A DNA stretch of 64,000 nucleotides from Anopheles merus (GCF_017562075.2 NC_054082.1:17368927-17432926); one strand, 5' to 3'. Shown: positions 45,901 through 58,293, counted from the first letter of the stretch. Program-made: numbers and translations. Notes: generated by a model not told the origin, from the letters alone.

Positions 45901-47210
45901 CGTTTTTATCTTGCGAATCATGCAATGTGACGTTCTCCTGCCGTTCGTCGGGCTTGCCGTCTGTTGCAACATCCTTTTCCGGTTCGGCTTCTTCCGCCGA
46001 GTCACTTTCGGATTTAAAAAAGTTTTGCGATTCCAGCTCTCGCTCTGCAAGCTTTCGGGCAAACTCTTCCAGCTGTGCCGCGTTCATCCGGATCGATTTG
46101 TTTGCCGTGGCGGCACTCTCCTTACAATCGCGCGCCGGATCAGGCTTGCAGATCGTTTTCCTAGCGCGAAACTCTTCGAAGGAAAACACTTTCGTACGGT
46201 GGTACGGCACATCGATGTACTTTTCCCGGGCCATCCGCTGTGACTCACTTTGGATGATCTGTTTGTCCTCCATCGCCTGTTTAGCCGTCATCTGTAATGC
46301 AAGCACACTTGAATGGTGATCGTTACGTCCGCTTACTTTGCTTGTGGTCCAAATACCTTTCGAGCCGATCTTGCGCTTCTTATCATACCCTCGGCAGATT
46401 CTTCCTCCGAAGAAGAGTAGGCCGTTTTTTCAGCAAAGGCCGATGGTGAATATTTTGACTGCGCAGCAACCCGTGCTGTACCTTCTAGGTCATCATCATC
46501 GAAAAATAAGTTAAGCTACGGAAAAAAAGAATAAATAGGTAATGAGTTAAAGAAGAATCCCAATGCTGTGTAGCGGTGAATGTTCTACTTACGCTCGCGA
46601 GAATATCCCGAGCAGAGCGAACTACAGTGGGTGTTTCCTCGGTTTTCGTGTCTTTTTTACGTTTTCGTTTTTCTTTCACATTTGTCTTAATTTTAACTTC
46701 ACTTTCGCCCTCAGAGTCCGATGATGCAAGTGTTCCCAGTTCATTGGCAGATTTTTTCAACTTCCGTTTCGTTTGGGGTTTTACTTTCTTTTCCTGTGGA
46801 GCAACTTCCTGCTCACTTGAATCGGAATCAAGCAAGGACTGCAGGCGATTTAGGTGTACCCTATTATCAGAGTGCGGTGTCACCTCCTTGTCCCCGATTT
46901 CCGGCGTTGCTTGTTCTTCGTCCGATTCACTATCAATGATGTTTGAAACCTTCGATTTACGGCCTGTGCTAACGGTACGATGTCCTATTGGGTCCTCCTC
47001 GTCGGATGAACCATTCTTCGGTACATCAGTTATCGCACTTTCTTGAACCGTTTCCAACATTTCCGAATCTTTGCTAACGCTTTCCCCGTCGTCGTCATAT
47101 TTGTTCTCCGGCAGTTTTCTGTTCTGTTTGCGCTGATCATCTTCCTCTGAATCACTTTCGCAACGCAATGTATCGGTTGCGTGCAGCTCGGAATCGGAAT
47201 CGTATTCCAT
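42945..47210 (-). CDS. Claspin: Claspin, DNA-replication checkpoint mediator (1290 aa)
   Basis: Minus-strand exons: 47210-46593, 46515-46357, 46291-44818, 44754-43403, 43314-43165, 43064-42945; phases agree and total 1291 codons with stop. Claspin/Mrc1 travels with the fork and brings Chk1 to ATR. The protein is very acidic, with long Asp/Glu/Ser tracts. Landmarks: MTAKQAMEDKQIIQSESQRM followed by VPYHRTKVFSFEEF (conserved DNA/fork-binding region), two Chk1-docking-like repeats LMALCSGQF and LMDLCSGRF (canonical motif ExxxLC[S/T]GxF, here with the Glu replaced), then RQFRWKN with ETELNWRKMRHERN, and near the end SFLSRDKETLEKL. The ATG at 47208-47210 was chosen because the upstream in-frame TTG/CTG codons are not usual starts. 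The chance that it is another acidic protein is low given this set. Confidence 0.92.
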
Positions 47211-47364
47211 GGTAGACGCGATAGTTAGAACATCCGCCAATTAAGTAAACACCACTAATAGCCTTGTTACACAATTTAAAGCACACATACAAAAACGATA
47301 ACACTTTCCAAACGCAAATAACGCGCAGCAAAAATATTGTTTATTCCACTGTGTACAAAAACAG

Positions 47365-47374
47365 TTTTCCCGCC
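47365..47374 (+). promoter_or_regulatory. E2F-like site in the Claspin/Tudor divergent promoter
   Basis: TTTTCCCGCC matches E2F consensus (TTTSSCGC) and lies 155 bp upstream of the Claspin ATG and 278 bp upstream of the Tudor-gene ATG, within a 441-bp shared promoter region. Motif-based inference; Claspin orthologues are known cell-cycle genes. Confidence 0.4.
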
Positions 47375-47651
47375 TTTCCAGAAATGAAACGTCACATCAA
47401 GTCAGACCGTTTACCTGCCCGGGTTGAATCGTTTTCAATAGAATTGGCAAACGTCGGGCCAGTAAACAAAAGATAAACCAAAGCACACAAGCGATCGTCA
47501 CTTTTGTTCTCAAGAGCCTTTCATCGAACGGACACAGCACAATCGAATGCATTGTTCCGGTAGCTCGCCATTGCAGTACGACGAAGTTCGTTAAGGTCGC
47601 AAAAAACAGGTGGATTTGGTCCTGCGGATTGCGTGCAGCGTGCAGACAACA

Positions 47652-49659
47652 ATGGCTTATGGCACGTACGAGCAGCTTTGGGATGTTTCCCACGAATATT
47701 TGGAGAAACATGTGGCCTTCGTGAATTCTCTGACCAGTTTAATGCTAGAGCGGGTAAGTGCAAGGAAGGAATAATCGTCGAATCAATCATCAAAATGCTA
47801 ACAAACTGCGTACGTTTCCATCCCAAAGGCAAGGCAGCTCCGGTCGCAGCTATTTAGTGCTGAGTCGACTAAACGTGACACCTTCGTAGAGGACTTCGAG
47901 GCAGCCCACGATAAGCTGCAAAGCATGGGCAAATCATTGCAAATCGTCGTCAACGATTGGAAGCGATTGTTTGCGGATCAATGTTCTGTCTTGGACACGA
48001 AACCGGCGCAAAACCCGCTTCCAGCCGATACGTACTTCTCGTTCGGCTTCATCGCACCAACGCTTGACTGTGGGTGGCTTTCTGCCTCTTCAGAATGCGC
48101 TCAAACGAATGAGTGGTTAACGATTGTATTTTCGGTTCTTGCTTTTTCTTTTTTCTCTGATGTAGATCATGCTGGGCAAAAAGTACAGCTGCTTGTCACA
48201 TACATTCCGTCCCCTGCTGACGGTACCTTCTATGCGTTGGATGATTCGCGAAAGGATGTCATTAGGAACAGTTTAACGATACTGCAACAAATGCCAAAGG
48301 AATTGCTCACCAAAGCACCGCCCGCTGGTGCGGTGTTTGCCGTATATCTGGATAATGTCTGGCATCGCGCCATTTGCAATATGCCAGCGGCTGGCAGTGG
48401 CACGGCAGAGCTCTATTTGCTGGATATGGGCGAAACACTTGCCTACAGTGATCATCTTCCTAAAGCGAAACTGCCGTCCGACCTGTGTCAGTTGCCGGCG
48501 TATGCGATCAAGTGCAAAGTAAGCTTTACGGCTGCCGCATTGCCGCTGAGTCTGTACTACAGTGTGTCCTGTAGTGTGGTTGCGGTTGAAAACGATACTC
48601 TAATAGTGGAGCATGCTGAACCTTCGCGCGAAGAGTACGCCATTAGCAGAGATACGCTCACGGTCGAGGAACTGCAAGAAATGGACGAAATGCCGCTCAG
48701 CACTTCGAATCCGATGAAAGCGGTACTGGGATACGTACCGAAGGACGACGATCGACTGTGCAAGCACTATGATCCGGAAACGAAACGCTGCTTCAAGGGA
48801 AGCAACTGCCGCTTAAGACATGCGCCAAAGGATCCGGATGGATGGACGCTCGATAAGGACACGGTAACTGTGTCGGTTCCGGCACGGATGGAAGTGCCGC
48901 AGACAAATACCTACATACAGCTGCTTCCTACCTGTGTGGTCGATGTGGATCAGTTTTACGCTCACATCATTGGGAACGAGCGCAACGACAAGGACTACGA
49001 GCAGCTGATGGCGGAAATGAACGATCCAGAAACGGTAGCAAATTTCAAACCCTTCAAATTAATGCCCTGTAAGTGTGTCCGATTCGTAGGGATTGCATTA
49101 CAGGTCGGGTGTTATTTATTAGACTGAAATTTCGAAACATGGTTTATAATTACAGCCCTCGGCGAACTGGTGATTGCTAAGTACGATGGCATTTGGTACC
49201 GTGCAACAGTTTGCGACGTGTTCGACGATATGGTGAACGTGTTTTACTTCGACTACGGCAATACGGCTACCGTTGGGTCGAGCGAAGTGCGACGCTGGGA
49301 GGATCGCTTTAAGTATCTACCGTACCAGGCAGCGTGCTGCCGTATCGCCAACATACAGCGCATCAAACCGTGCCACCTGGAGGCTATCGATCAGCTGTAC
49401 AAATCCATTCTGGACAAACCGATGAAGGCGTTGGTTATGTGAGCGCAAACCCATGGCAGCGAGAGGCGCTTGATTTGTTGTTTGTATCTTTCAATACGCT
49501 TCATCTTCTTTTGTGTTTTTCAGCGACAACAAACACCCCTGGGAAGTAAAACTCTTTGACGAAGATGATTTCGACATCGGAGAAGGATTGATTATGGCCA
49601 AATTGGCGCTTCCCAGGACTCCGGGGAAATTCGATCAAAACGCAGCCATCCCGGGATAG
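47652..49659 (+). CDS. Tudor-domain protein with CCCH zinc finger (554 aa)
   Basis: Coding exons: 47652-47753, 47829-48069, 48166-49068, 49156-49438, 49524-49659; phases agree and total 555 codons. The order is an N-terminal helical region (EQLWDVSHEYLEKH... to about residue 110), a first Tudor-like unit (PPAGAVFAVYLDNVWHRA, YLLDMGET; aromatic cage partly lost), a CCCH finger (CKHYDPETKRCFKGSNCRLRH, C-x9-C-x5-C-x3-H), then a second, canonical extended Tudor (GELVIAKYDGIWYRATVCD, VFYFDYGN). Such Tudor domains read symmetrically dimethylated arginines on PIWI-class proteins, so a germline granule/piRNA role is a reasonable inference but not shown. I cannot assign orthology with confidence. It shares a 441-bp divergent promoter with Claspin and converges on CPSF100. 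Confidence 0.85.
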
Positions 49660-49804
49660 TTCGCCCGCGCGCTCTCTTATCCAGCTCACCAGCAAGTATC
49701 TTTGACCAGCGGAGATTAAGTGATCTCTAAACTTAGTTAATTGAATTTTGTAATGACGGATGAACTTTTTATTTCAAACACATATGCACTGCTAATTATG
49801 CCCA

Positions 49805-52243
49805 TTAAATGATGGCGTACTGTTCGTACAGCAGTTCTCGTATCTTGTAATAGTCCTCCGAAATGCAACCCTCGATCGTAACGCGCCCGGTGTCGACGCG
49901 ACGAAGCGCCACCGTACCATTGCTGCACCAAAGCACTCCACCCGAAAATTCCGACGCAATGTTGCTCTTCATCAGAATCTGCTTGAAATCGATCAGCTTC
50001 AGCTCGTTGATGAACACCGGATTGTGTGGTGGCAGATCTTCCTGTGCCAGAGGCTCTAGCGTTAAAATCTGTTTGTCCATCTTATCGTCGATCGTATCCA
50101 CATCGTCCACCTCCATCTGCGCATCGCCGGCACCGCCACCACCACCAGCACCACCGCCGCCCAAGTTTCCGCCAGGCCCGGGAACGACAGGATTGGCCGA
50201 TAACAGGGTACCACCGCCATTTGCCGCACCGTTAGCGTCCTTCTCCGCCACGGTGTCTATTCGCTTGTTGCGAATCACGATCTGTGCATCCACCCAGGCC
50301 ACCTCGGCATCCTTGCCCTTCTGGAACTCGAGCTGCGACACGAGCGCTTCCGTCAACCGTACCTGATAGATGTGCGTTTCCGTGGTTGCGTCGATAATCT
50401 CACCGCGATTGGGTGTGAACACACGCGCGCCTATATTTTGCTGGCAGTGCTCGGCGATGTGGCACGTATTGGCGGGCGAACCGCGCACCACCACCACCCG
50501 CCGGGGACGCAGCTGGGAGAGAATTTTCAGCAACGACTCCCCATCCGAACGGCCCTCGAAGTCGATAAACTGTACCTGCGCGTTCACCTCGATCGGTTTG
50601 CGCGATTGCACGCACTTGGTCGGTTTGTCCAGCACCGTCACCTCGTCCTCCTTTTCCTTCTTGATGTCCTCCGTCTTGATGCCTCCGTTTTCCTTATTAT
50701 CATCGCCCCCGTTCGTTTCCGGGCCCAGGTCGACCATGCGATAGTCATCCGGTTGAATAATTTCCCCGTACTCGTCGTACTTGATCTTTTCCTCGTGGAA
50801 GGGAAACATGGCGTAGTTCTTTTTGCTCGACTTGAAAAATCCCGTATGCGAGCGGCCTTCCGGGCGCACGACAATGTCATGCTTGCCGGTAATGACGTTC
50901 ATCTCCAGCTCGTCGTCCGAATCGGAGCTGCTTTCGTCCAGATCGCGCTTCTTGATCGACCGGTTCAGCTTCTCGCCCTCCGTCCGCATGTACTCCTCCA
51001 GCTCGGCACCCTCCAGCTCGACGCGCCGCCGTATGTCCATCTCGATTTTGCGCCCATTGCCACCGTTCTCGATCAGATCGCGTGCCAGCGTGCCGGGGGA
51101 GGAGCGGCTCGTGATGATGATACTGTTGCTCGCGTTCGGTGCCCACTGGATGAAGAGTTCGCGCGAAAAGCCACTCTCCAGGTCGGGCGAACTGGCCAGC
51201 ACCACCTTCGGGCTGGGAACCTTCGCCAGATCGGCCATCGTGTGGCACAGGCGCAGATGCTTGAAGGTGAACGGATTGTTACGGGCGCCCTCGAAGCTTT
51301 TCATCAGCTTGTCGCTCATCCACTCGATCTGACTTTTCGCGAACTCGACCACGTTGTAGCTCTGGTTGTTCAGCAGCGCCAGCGAGTACGCCATCAGTCC
51401 GGACTCTTTGTTTTTCCACAGCTGGTCGAGCATGTGCGCCAGCTCCAGCACGCGCCCGGCCGTGTCGACCGTTACCAGCACATTGCCATTGTTGCGCAGC
51501 GTTTGCAGAATGTTGGTCATGAACTTTTCGTCCCGCGCACGTCGCCGTGCCTGCTGGTACCGGGCGTTGTACGCGTCCGTAATCAGCAGCGAGGGCCGCT
51601 GCAGCTTCTCCAGCTCGCATCCGTTCAGATGGCGCTCCTTTTTGTGGTTAAAGTCGGTCGCATACACGATGTCCTCCTCGCCCACCTTCACAATCTTCCA
51701 AATGGTGCCACCGATCAGGTGGCCGGCCGGCAGGGGTGTGATGGTGATACCGTATCCTTTGCCCTTCATCGCCACGCTTTGGTTGTACTTTAGCTGGACA
51801 ATTTTATCGAACGCTGCGTCCACGTCGTCGAGCGAGAAGAGGTCGAAATCGTGCATGTTGTAGTGCGACATAAACATGTCGTACATGAACATTTGGCCCA
51901 TCTTGTACACTGGAATCGTCGCGTAGATGGGACAGTTCAGGCCCAGCTTACCGACTAGGTACGGTAAGGCCCCGAGATGACTGCCATCGGGGTAGGACAG
52001 CAGCACGGCGTCGATCGTATGCACGTATCTGGAAAGTGGTCCGAAAGATTAGTCAATATTGATCCCCACTTTTCCGACAAACGTTGGGGCCTACTTTTTG
52101 ATTTCCTTTATGAATCCCTGGTCGAATTTTTCATCCCAGCCGCAGTCGAGCAAAATTCGCACATCGTCCACCTGCAGGATATAGCACGGGGGCGACTCAT
52201 CCATCGCGCCAGATATGGCGTGCATCTTGATGATGGAAGTCAT
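49805..52243 (-). CDS. Cpsf100: CPSF 100-kDa subunit (CPSF2), 790 aa
   Basis: Minus-strand exons: 52243-52095 and 52028-49805; 791 codons with stop, against 782 aa for human CPSF2. Part of the mRNA 3'-end cleavage core with CPSF73 and symplekin, also acting on histone pre-mRNA. It is a metallo-beta-lactamase/beta-CASP protein: MTSIIKMHAISG start, LLDCGWDEKFDQGF, LLSYPDGSHLGALPYLVGKL, TPLPAGHLIGGTIWK, YNARYQQARRRARDEKF, PSPKVVLASSPDLESGFSREL and C-terminal CISEDYYKIRELLYEQYA. The HxHxDH metal motif seen in CPSF73 is lost as in all CPSF100 proteins (here SYPDGSH), so it is the inactive partner. Insect-specific poly-Gly stretch (GGNLGGGGAGGGGGAGDAQM) lies before the acidic MEVDD tract. The junction intron at 52029-52094 is only 66 bp. 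Confidence 0.95.
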
Positions 52244-52812
52244 ATTGCTCCAGCACTTTCTACACACACCATTCGAGGTAAAATTCGGTAAAAATCTTTT
52301 GTTGATTGCCGGCGAGCAGTGCGAGCAGAGGAAATTTTTGTTTTAGGACGCGCGGATTTTTGTTGTGACGTTTTGGTGGAGCTTGTCGTGCGTGTCAAAT
52401 TGCAGGGCTAGTGGATCAACTCATAACACCGAACTTGCTACAAACGGACAAGATTTATAGATAAAAATAAAAAATAGCAAAATAATACGTTTTGAATGGG
52501 GACATATTTACAGCGAAAGAATTTATCGATTAAAACACGTTTTTCTATTTCTTTGTAAAAAAATCATTTAGATTAGACATTAGAAAGCATTCTAATTACT
52601 CAAAATAACATACCATTGTATATATACCTTGGCAAAGGAGGACACAATTTGACATTTGACACCGTTTTGTTGATCACGAACCCTGCAAAATCACCCACGG
52701 GTTGTAAGTCAGTCAGGTGATGTTTTTCTCTTCGTCTCAAAACAGAAATCCCATTTTGTAGCAAAAGCGCTTGAACTGTTTCCCCATCTTCACACTTCTT
52801 CTCGTACGTAAA

Positions 52813-53530
52813 ATGGCTCTTCTGTCGGCAATGAAAGGAAAGCTGATCTCCGTCATTGGAGATGAGGTAAGGGGGGCCAAAATCTGGGCCCTAAGTATGG
52901 GGGTTTGGTGTTTTTGTGTCGGGGGACCGAAATCCCTGGTGGCTGATGCAAAATGCTACTCACCTGCAGGCGCGGACCCTTGTGCGAATATCCTTTAACC
53001 TGGTTTACTTTACAATTTAAGGACACATGCGTCGGATTCCTGCTTGGCGGAGTGGGTGAGATCAACAAGAACCGTCACCCCAACTTCATGGTTGTCGACA
53101 AAAGTAAGAAAAGCCCACAGTGGGCCACGGAGTGCAGATAGCAGGTGGGGGAGTGCATAATCGATAACTCAACCATGCTGTCCATTCACATTCCAGATAC
53201 TGCCGTCAGCGAGATTGAGGATTGCTTCAAGCGCTTCATCAAGCGCGACGATATCGACATCATTCTGATCAATCAGAACTACGCCGAGCTGATCCGTCAC
53301 GTGATCGATTCGCACACTGCGCCCACGCCGGCGGTGCTGGAAATCCCATCCAAAGACCACCCGTACGATGCTAGCAAGGATTCGATTCTGCGTCGCGCTA
53401 AGGTAAGTGGAGCGGAATCTTGTCGCCCGTTTCTTGTGCTGCGGGTTGTCTAACGATTGTGCAAATTGGACCTATCTTCTCTCTGTAGGGTATGTTCAAT
53501 CCGGAAGATATGATTGCTAACCGCGGTTAG
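52813..53530 (+). CDS. Vha14: V-type proton ATPase subunit F (127 aa)
   Basis: Coding exons: 52813-52866, 53022-53103, 53197-53402, 53489-53530; phases agree and total 128 codons. Subunit F belongs to the central stalk of the V1 sector that couples ATP hydrolysis to rotation. The sequence MALLSAMKGKLISVIGDE, DTCVGFLLGGVGEINKN, HPNFMVVDKN, CFKRFIKRDDIDIILINQN and EIPSKDHPYDASKDSILRRA is nearly identical to the family, and length matches Drosophila (about 124 aa). The last exon codes only 13 residues (GMFNPEDMIANRG). It converges on DDB1. Confidence 0.96.
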
Positions 53531-53839
53531 ATGGCCTGTGCAAAAAGGGGATCAAGAGATGGGACGTGCAGTCGGCGGTAACTGTCCGGATTGCGTATTT
53601 TGAACCTCTCCCATTAACAGCCATGTAGTATTAACGATTTCCCCTCCCTCTTCTTGTGTACTATACGATCGTGTGTTGTTTGTGTTTCCCACCCATCGTT
53701 ATGTTGTTGGCATTCCAAGGATCAAAAGAATAAAGGATCATTTCAGCTGTGTAAACACTTATGGGGATTCTCTTTCATTTACCACGAACAAAGGATCAAC
53801 GCACCCGCACGACACCGATTTTTACGTCTTACGTCGCTA

Positions 53840-53875
53840 TTTATTATGTTTATCATTCTTTGATAATGCAATAAA
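53840..53875. terminator. Opposed poly(A) signals of Vha14 and DDB1
   Basis: AATAAA on + at 53870-53875 follows the Vha14 stop by 340 bp. TTTATT at 53840-53845 is AATAAA on the minus strand, 162 bp beyond the DDB1 stop codon. If both are used the two transcripts overlap tail to tail. Confidence 0.45.
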
Positions 53876-54006
53876 TTTCTAGCCCCAACTGGAGGCAAAT
53901 GTTACATACTAAACACACCGGTGTGACCACGATTGAACTCTGGGAGCAGCAAATATGACCTCGAATTCTTTCCTCCCCGATTCCTCAATCAATTCCTCCG
54001 CGCTTT

Positions 54007-57000
54007 CTAATGTATTCTGGTAAGATCCTCTACGATTTTAATAATGTCATCTACCGTGGCCTCTCGCTTCGTACCCTCGACGTCGATTTCGAGCCCGAGC
54101 GAGGCTTCGCGCATCTTTTCCCTGCTGAGGTCGAGGAAGCTTTCCACCAGATCGCCGTCGATGAACCCTTCGCAGCGTTCCATTTTCGTTTCCGTGTGAA
54201 AACTGCGCCAATACGAATGGTCAATCTTGCCGACCGATTTGATCGTATTGGTAAGGTTCTCCTGCAGCTTGCGCAGAAACTCGTAAAAGTCGCTCTGAAT
54301 TTGCGTGACCAGTCCGATCGCGCCGCTGACCGTGCCGAACAGGACGCACCCGGTCGTCGGGGTGCTGCGTTCGCTGATGTTTTGCATTACCAGCGAACCG
54401 TGGCGGAACACGTTCACCATATCGCCCAGATGGAACTGAGCCACCTCGGGCATCTGCTGGCGCTCCTCGTCCGTCGTTGCCGCGCTGTCCTTTAGGCAGA
54501 CGAACAGGTTGTTGCTGTTGTCGGCACCGAGGAATGCGTCGTCGTCCAGTATCTCGACGGCCGTCATCCAGTTCGGCTGGTAATCGCGGGCAATCTCCTC
54601 GAAGCTACCCTCCATCTGCTTGTACTGCAGCAGTGTGATGGAACGCATCAAATCGCCCACCAGAATGAAGTCACCTGCAAATCACACCACGACAAGAAAA
54701 GGCATAAGTACGTGATGGCATAAGAGAGAGCACAACGAAACAGGGCGCCAATGCTTACCTTTCGTTTTACAGTATAGCGCCAGCACGTTGTTGAAATGGC
54801 TGCACTCTAGCCGAAGATCCTTGTCGTCGGTCCACTCGTACAGCCGCACGGTGGAGTTGATGCACGCCAGCACGCGCCCATTAAACTCCACCAGCGAGTA
54901 GCACGCGCCCTTCACCTCCTTGTCGCTAACCATTTTAAGCTCGTTGTCCGCGTACCGGTAGATGATGATGCGGCCGGTCTTCGGTTCCGGCTCTTCCGGA
55001 TTTACCAGCCCGGTACCGACGATGAAGTACGTGTTCGGATCGTTGCCCAGCTTGGCTGACATTAGCGACAGCGCGTACTCGGTCTGCATGAACTGGTGCG
55101 CATGCAGCACCTCGAACGTGTTCTGATCGATGATGAGCAGATTGTGCACCTCCACCTCCTGGCCGAACTCGGTGTTGCTGGCACCGGGCTTCAGCAGGCC
55201 CATGCCGCTCGACTGCGTGATGTTGTTCGTCTGCGTCGAGGCGCTCTGGCGTGCCGGCGTCAGCCCGCTCGAATCCTGCACGTCCATGCGGAACGTGATG
55301 ACGCCGAACGTTTGCGACGCCTCCTGGTACGCGATGCGCCTCGGCGACTCGCCGAGCGGTACCGTGCGGATGTGCAGCTTCTGGATCTCGTCGATCGTGC
55401 CAAAGATGACGGAGTTGCGTGTCGCCAGCGCCAACGAGTCCTGGTACGCTTCCGCGTTCAGCGAGCACATGTGGTTCACCTCCTTTAGGTTGACGTTCGA
55501 AAACACCAGCTTGTGGTTGGAGCTGTAGATGACCGTCGGCCGGTCCGAGCAGGCAAACACGTTCGTGGTGGAAAGCGACCGGAACGTCTTCAGGATGGTG
55601 GGCTGCGTACCGAGCGTTACCTTCTTCTGCTCCGTCAGGCAGCCGGTCGCTTTGTTCAGCACGAAGTAGTACATCGAACCGTCGCCGAGCGCGCACAGCA
55701 AATAGTTGATGCCCTCGAAGGCGGCCATCAGTATGGAGCGGGGTATGATCTCACCGCCGAGCTTCTCCTTGTGCAGCAGCTCCAGCGTCGGCACCTTCAG
55801 CACGCAGGCCGAAATGTCCGTCCACAGCCCGACGGCCACAAACTCGGACCGCGTTGCGTTATCCTCCAGCGGCGACACGTCCAGGCAAGCGACCTCGTAG
55901 CTGAGCGTCGTCTGGCCCTTGTACTCCAGCTTGCCGTCCCCGATCTCCACGTAGTACACGTCCTGGGCCGACGCGCACACAATCTGCGTCGTGTTGGCGC
56001 CCACCACACCGATGCGCTTGTTGTCCGGGGGCTTCCATTCGCAGATCATCGCCTTGTTGTCGCAGGAGATGAGCCGCGCCGAGCTGGGCGTCACCTGCAG
56101 GATCTGGCCGTGCGAAACGTTCGCACAGTAGAACGTCTGCTGGTCGCCCAGAATGCCGGCTATTTCCGTCTCCTCGACCTCGTCGCCCGACAGCATCAGG
56201 ACGCGGGTGTGGCCCACGAACGACAGTATCAGCGTGTTGTCGTACGGCGAATCGTCGATGCCAACGCGCAACGCCCACATACCCTTGATGCCGGGCAGAT
56301 CGATACACGCGTGCTCCTGGATGCCGATGCCGTTGCGTATGATGCGCAGCGAGCCCTCCTTAAAGCTGCCGGAGCAGGTAATCATCTGCCCCTGGCCCTG
56401 GCGCTCCAGATCCACCACACACATGTCGACGATCGGCGCCAGATTGGTGAACGTTTCCATCAGCATCACGTACGCCCCATTATCGCCCGCGGTCGTATTC
56501 AGCTTCACCAGCTGCGAATCGCCGTGCCGCGAGCCGATGAACAGCACCCCATTGTCCAGGTACGTGATGCACTCCGGGATCGTTATCTCGCCCAGCAGCT
56601 CCACCTTAATGTCCCGCACCGTCGTCTGCCCCTTGGCGTTTTCCTCCGTCTCGAGGAACATCATGAACAGGTTGCCGGCCATGTTGCCGAGCAGGTATCG
56701 CAGCCCCTTGCTGTCGATCCGCGCGTAACAGTTAATCGTGCTCTGCTTGATGATGGCCGGCGCGACCGCCACGTAGCTGTCCCCGTCGTGGTACACGATC
56801 GACTCCTGCCCGATGACAATGGCGCCGCCGAGCGGCATCGGCACGGCGATCAGCATGGTAGCCTCCGTCTCGACGTTGTCCTGCTTCCACGCGATCTTGG
56901 TAAACTCCTTATCCTTAAGGCTAATTTCGTGCGTCTTAATGTGGCGCCCGTTGATGTCCTGATGGATCACGATCAGCGTCGGGTGCGTCGTTCCGTACAG

Positions 57001-57929
57001 AAACTCCACATCCTGCACGTGCATCTCCTCCATGCGCAGGCTCGTCGCCTTCAGCTCGTTCGTATCCTTGTCCAGGGGAATGATCTTGAACAGCCCTTCG
57101 TACAGGCGCATGCCGATGACGCGGGCTTTCGGGTCGATGACCGCCAGGATGCCGGTTTCCGCCGGCTTCCCGACCCGGTCGGCCACGTTCCCGTGCGCTT
57201 TCGTTATTATTTCGATGTCATCGCCCTGCACGGCACACTGCAGAATCATCGCATTGTACCGGTGGGTCAGAATGAATATCAAGTCTTTCGCCTCTTCCTG
57301 CGGAAGTAAACAAAAAAAAACATACAGCATGTTAGGGTAAAGTTAGCAGTGGGCAGAGTGGTTTCCTTAGCAGTTTCGCAACAATCCCCAACATCCCAAC
57401 ACTTACCGCCGGACGGAACAGCTTCATCACTGCTATTTTCCCATTGATGCCAATTTCTTTTATAGGCCGAAGCCCTTCCGGCGTTACCAAATATATCTCT
57501 AACCGCGAGCTTTTGGCCACGATCAGGTTGAGATCGGTTGGCGAGGTGAAGTTACCTGAAAAGCAAGGGTGGAAAGAAGCGTGAAGAACGCATGCGGCGG
57601 AGAGGAAGTACGATGATTCCAAAATAAACGAAGCAATAGGAAAACATAACCTTAACAGCAAACTCTCTATTGATAGACAAACGAATACACCGATTGGCAA
57701 CACAATTTCTATTCACATTTGCCCATACGGTGACGTGGGGTAGTGGGAGCGAAAAAGACAAGCCCTATATCCTGCACAAGCTTCAATTTTCACGCTAATC
57801 TTTTTTCTTCCTCCGTCATTTTCGGTAGCTACACTGCCTTCATTGCCACTCTTCCCCCAAACACCTACCGGTAACGCAAGCGGTAACCGCCGTTGGTTTC
57901 TGGGCAGTCACAATATAATTGTGCGCCAT
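54007..57929 (-). CDS. DDB1: DNA damage-binding protein 1 (1138 aa)
   Basis: Minus-strand exons: 57929-57869, 57555-57407, 57297-54759, 54674-54007; phases agree and total 1139 codons with stop (human 1140 aa). DDB1 is the adaptor of CUL4 ubiquitin ligases for DNA repair and replication licensing. It has three WD-like propellers (BPA, BPB, BPC) and a C-terminal helical domain. Landmarks: MAHNYIVTAQKPTAVTAC start, NFTSPTDLNLIVAKSSRLEI, LFILTHRYNA-type segment after the second junction, EIISLVDGGNGA-like region diverged, and the C-terminal GDFILVGDLMRSITLLQYK, NLFVCLKD, FHLGDMVNVFRHGSLV and VEDLTRIH. A long GC-rich single exon (2.5 kb) covers most of it. It sits head to tail behind ARL16. Confidence 0.95.
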
Positions 57930-58254
57930 TGTGCACTACGACGGTCCTTTTCGTGCCGTGTGTGTTGCTTTTATCACGATGCGTGCGGCACTTCACGGTG
58001 AAAAATGCACAATTTTCCTGCCCAAACTGTTTGTTATGCGAAGCGCACGAAACGCGCATTTGCCGATCGCCGTACACCAGAATTATTTCCTCTTTTGACA
58101 GCTTGTGAAACATCGGGTCGACGTAGCGAGTCGACATTGGCGCGGTTGTCAACAGCCGCGTTTGCTAGGGAGGCCGTTTCTGAAGGGACGCTCTCTAACG
58201 GAATTCAATCGAAACGGTCGCAGCAAATGGCGAGAAGTAAAACGTAAATATAAA

Positions 58255-58260
58255 TTTATT
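58255..58260 (-). terminator. Probable ARL16 poly(A) signal
   Basis: TTTATT on the + strand, AATAAA on the minus strand, 34 bp past the ARL16 stop codon (58294-58296), and 325 bp before the DDB1 start. Confidence 0.5.
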
Positions 58261-58293
58261 GTGATCTATGCATTGATTCAACAAGCAACCGGT

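Noticed and set aside
46357..46400. Apparent GAG-G|gtatgat splice donor within Claspin exon 2
   Set aside because: Using it breaks the phase and loses the continuous frame SAEGMIRSARSARK that joins in phase to MTAKQAMEDK; the later AAG|gtattt donor at 46357 fits.
55513..57309. 598-codon open frame on the + strand opposite DDB1
   Set aside because: It is an antisense shadow of the GC-rich DDB1 exon; composition is Arg/His/Val-rich without family resemblance. The same applies to the 473-codon + frame over CPSF100 (50372-51793), the 434-codon minus frame over Rpn1 (30362-31666) and the 491-codon + frame over the Thr-rich gene (3396-4871).
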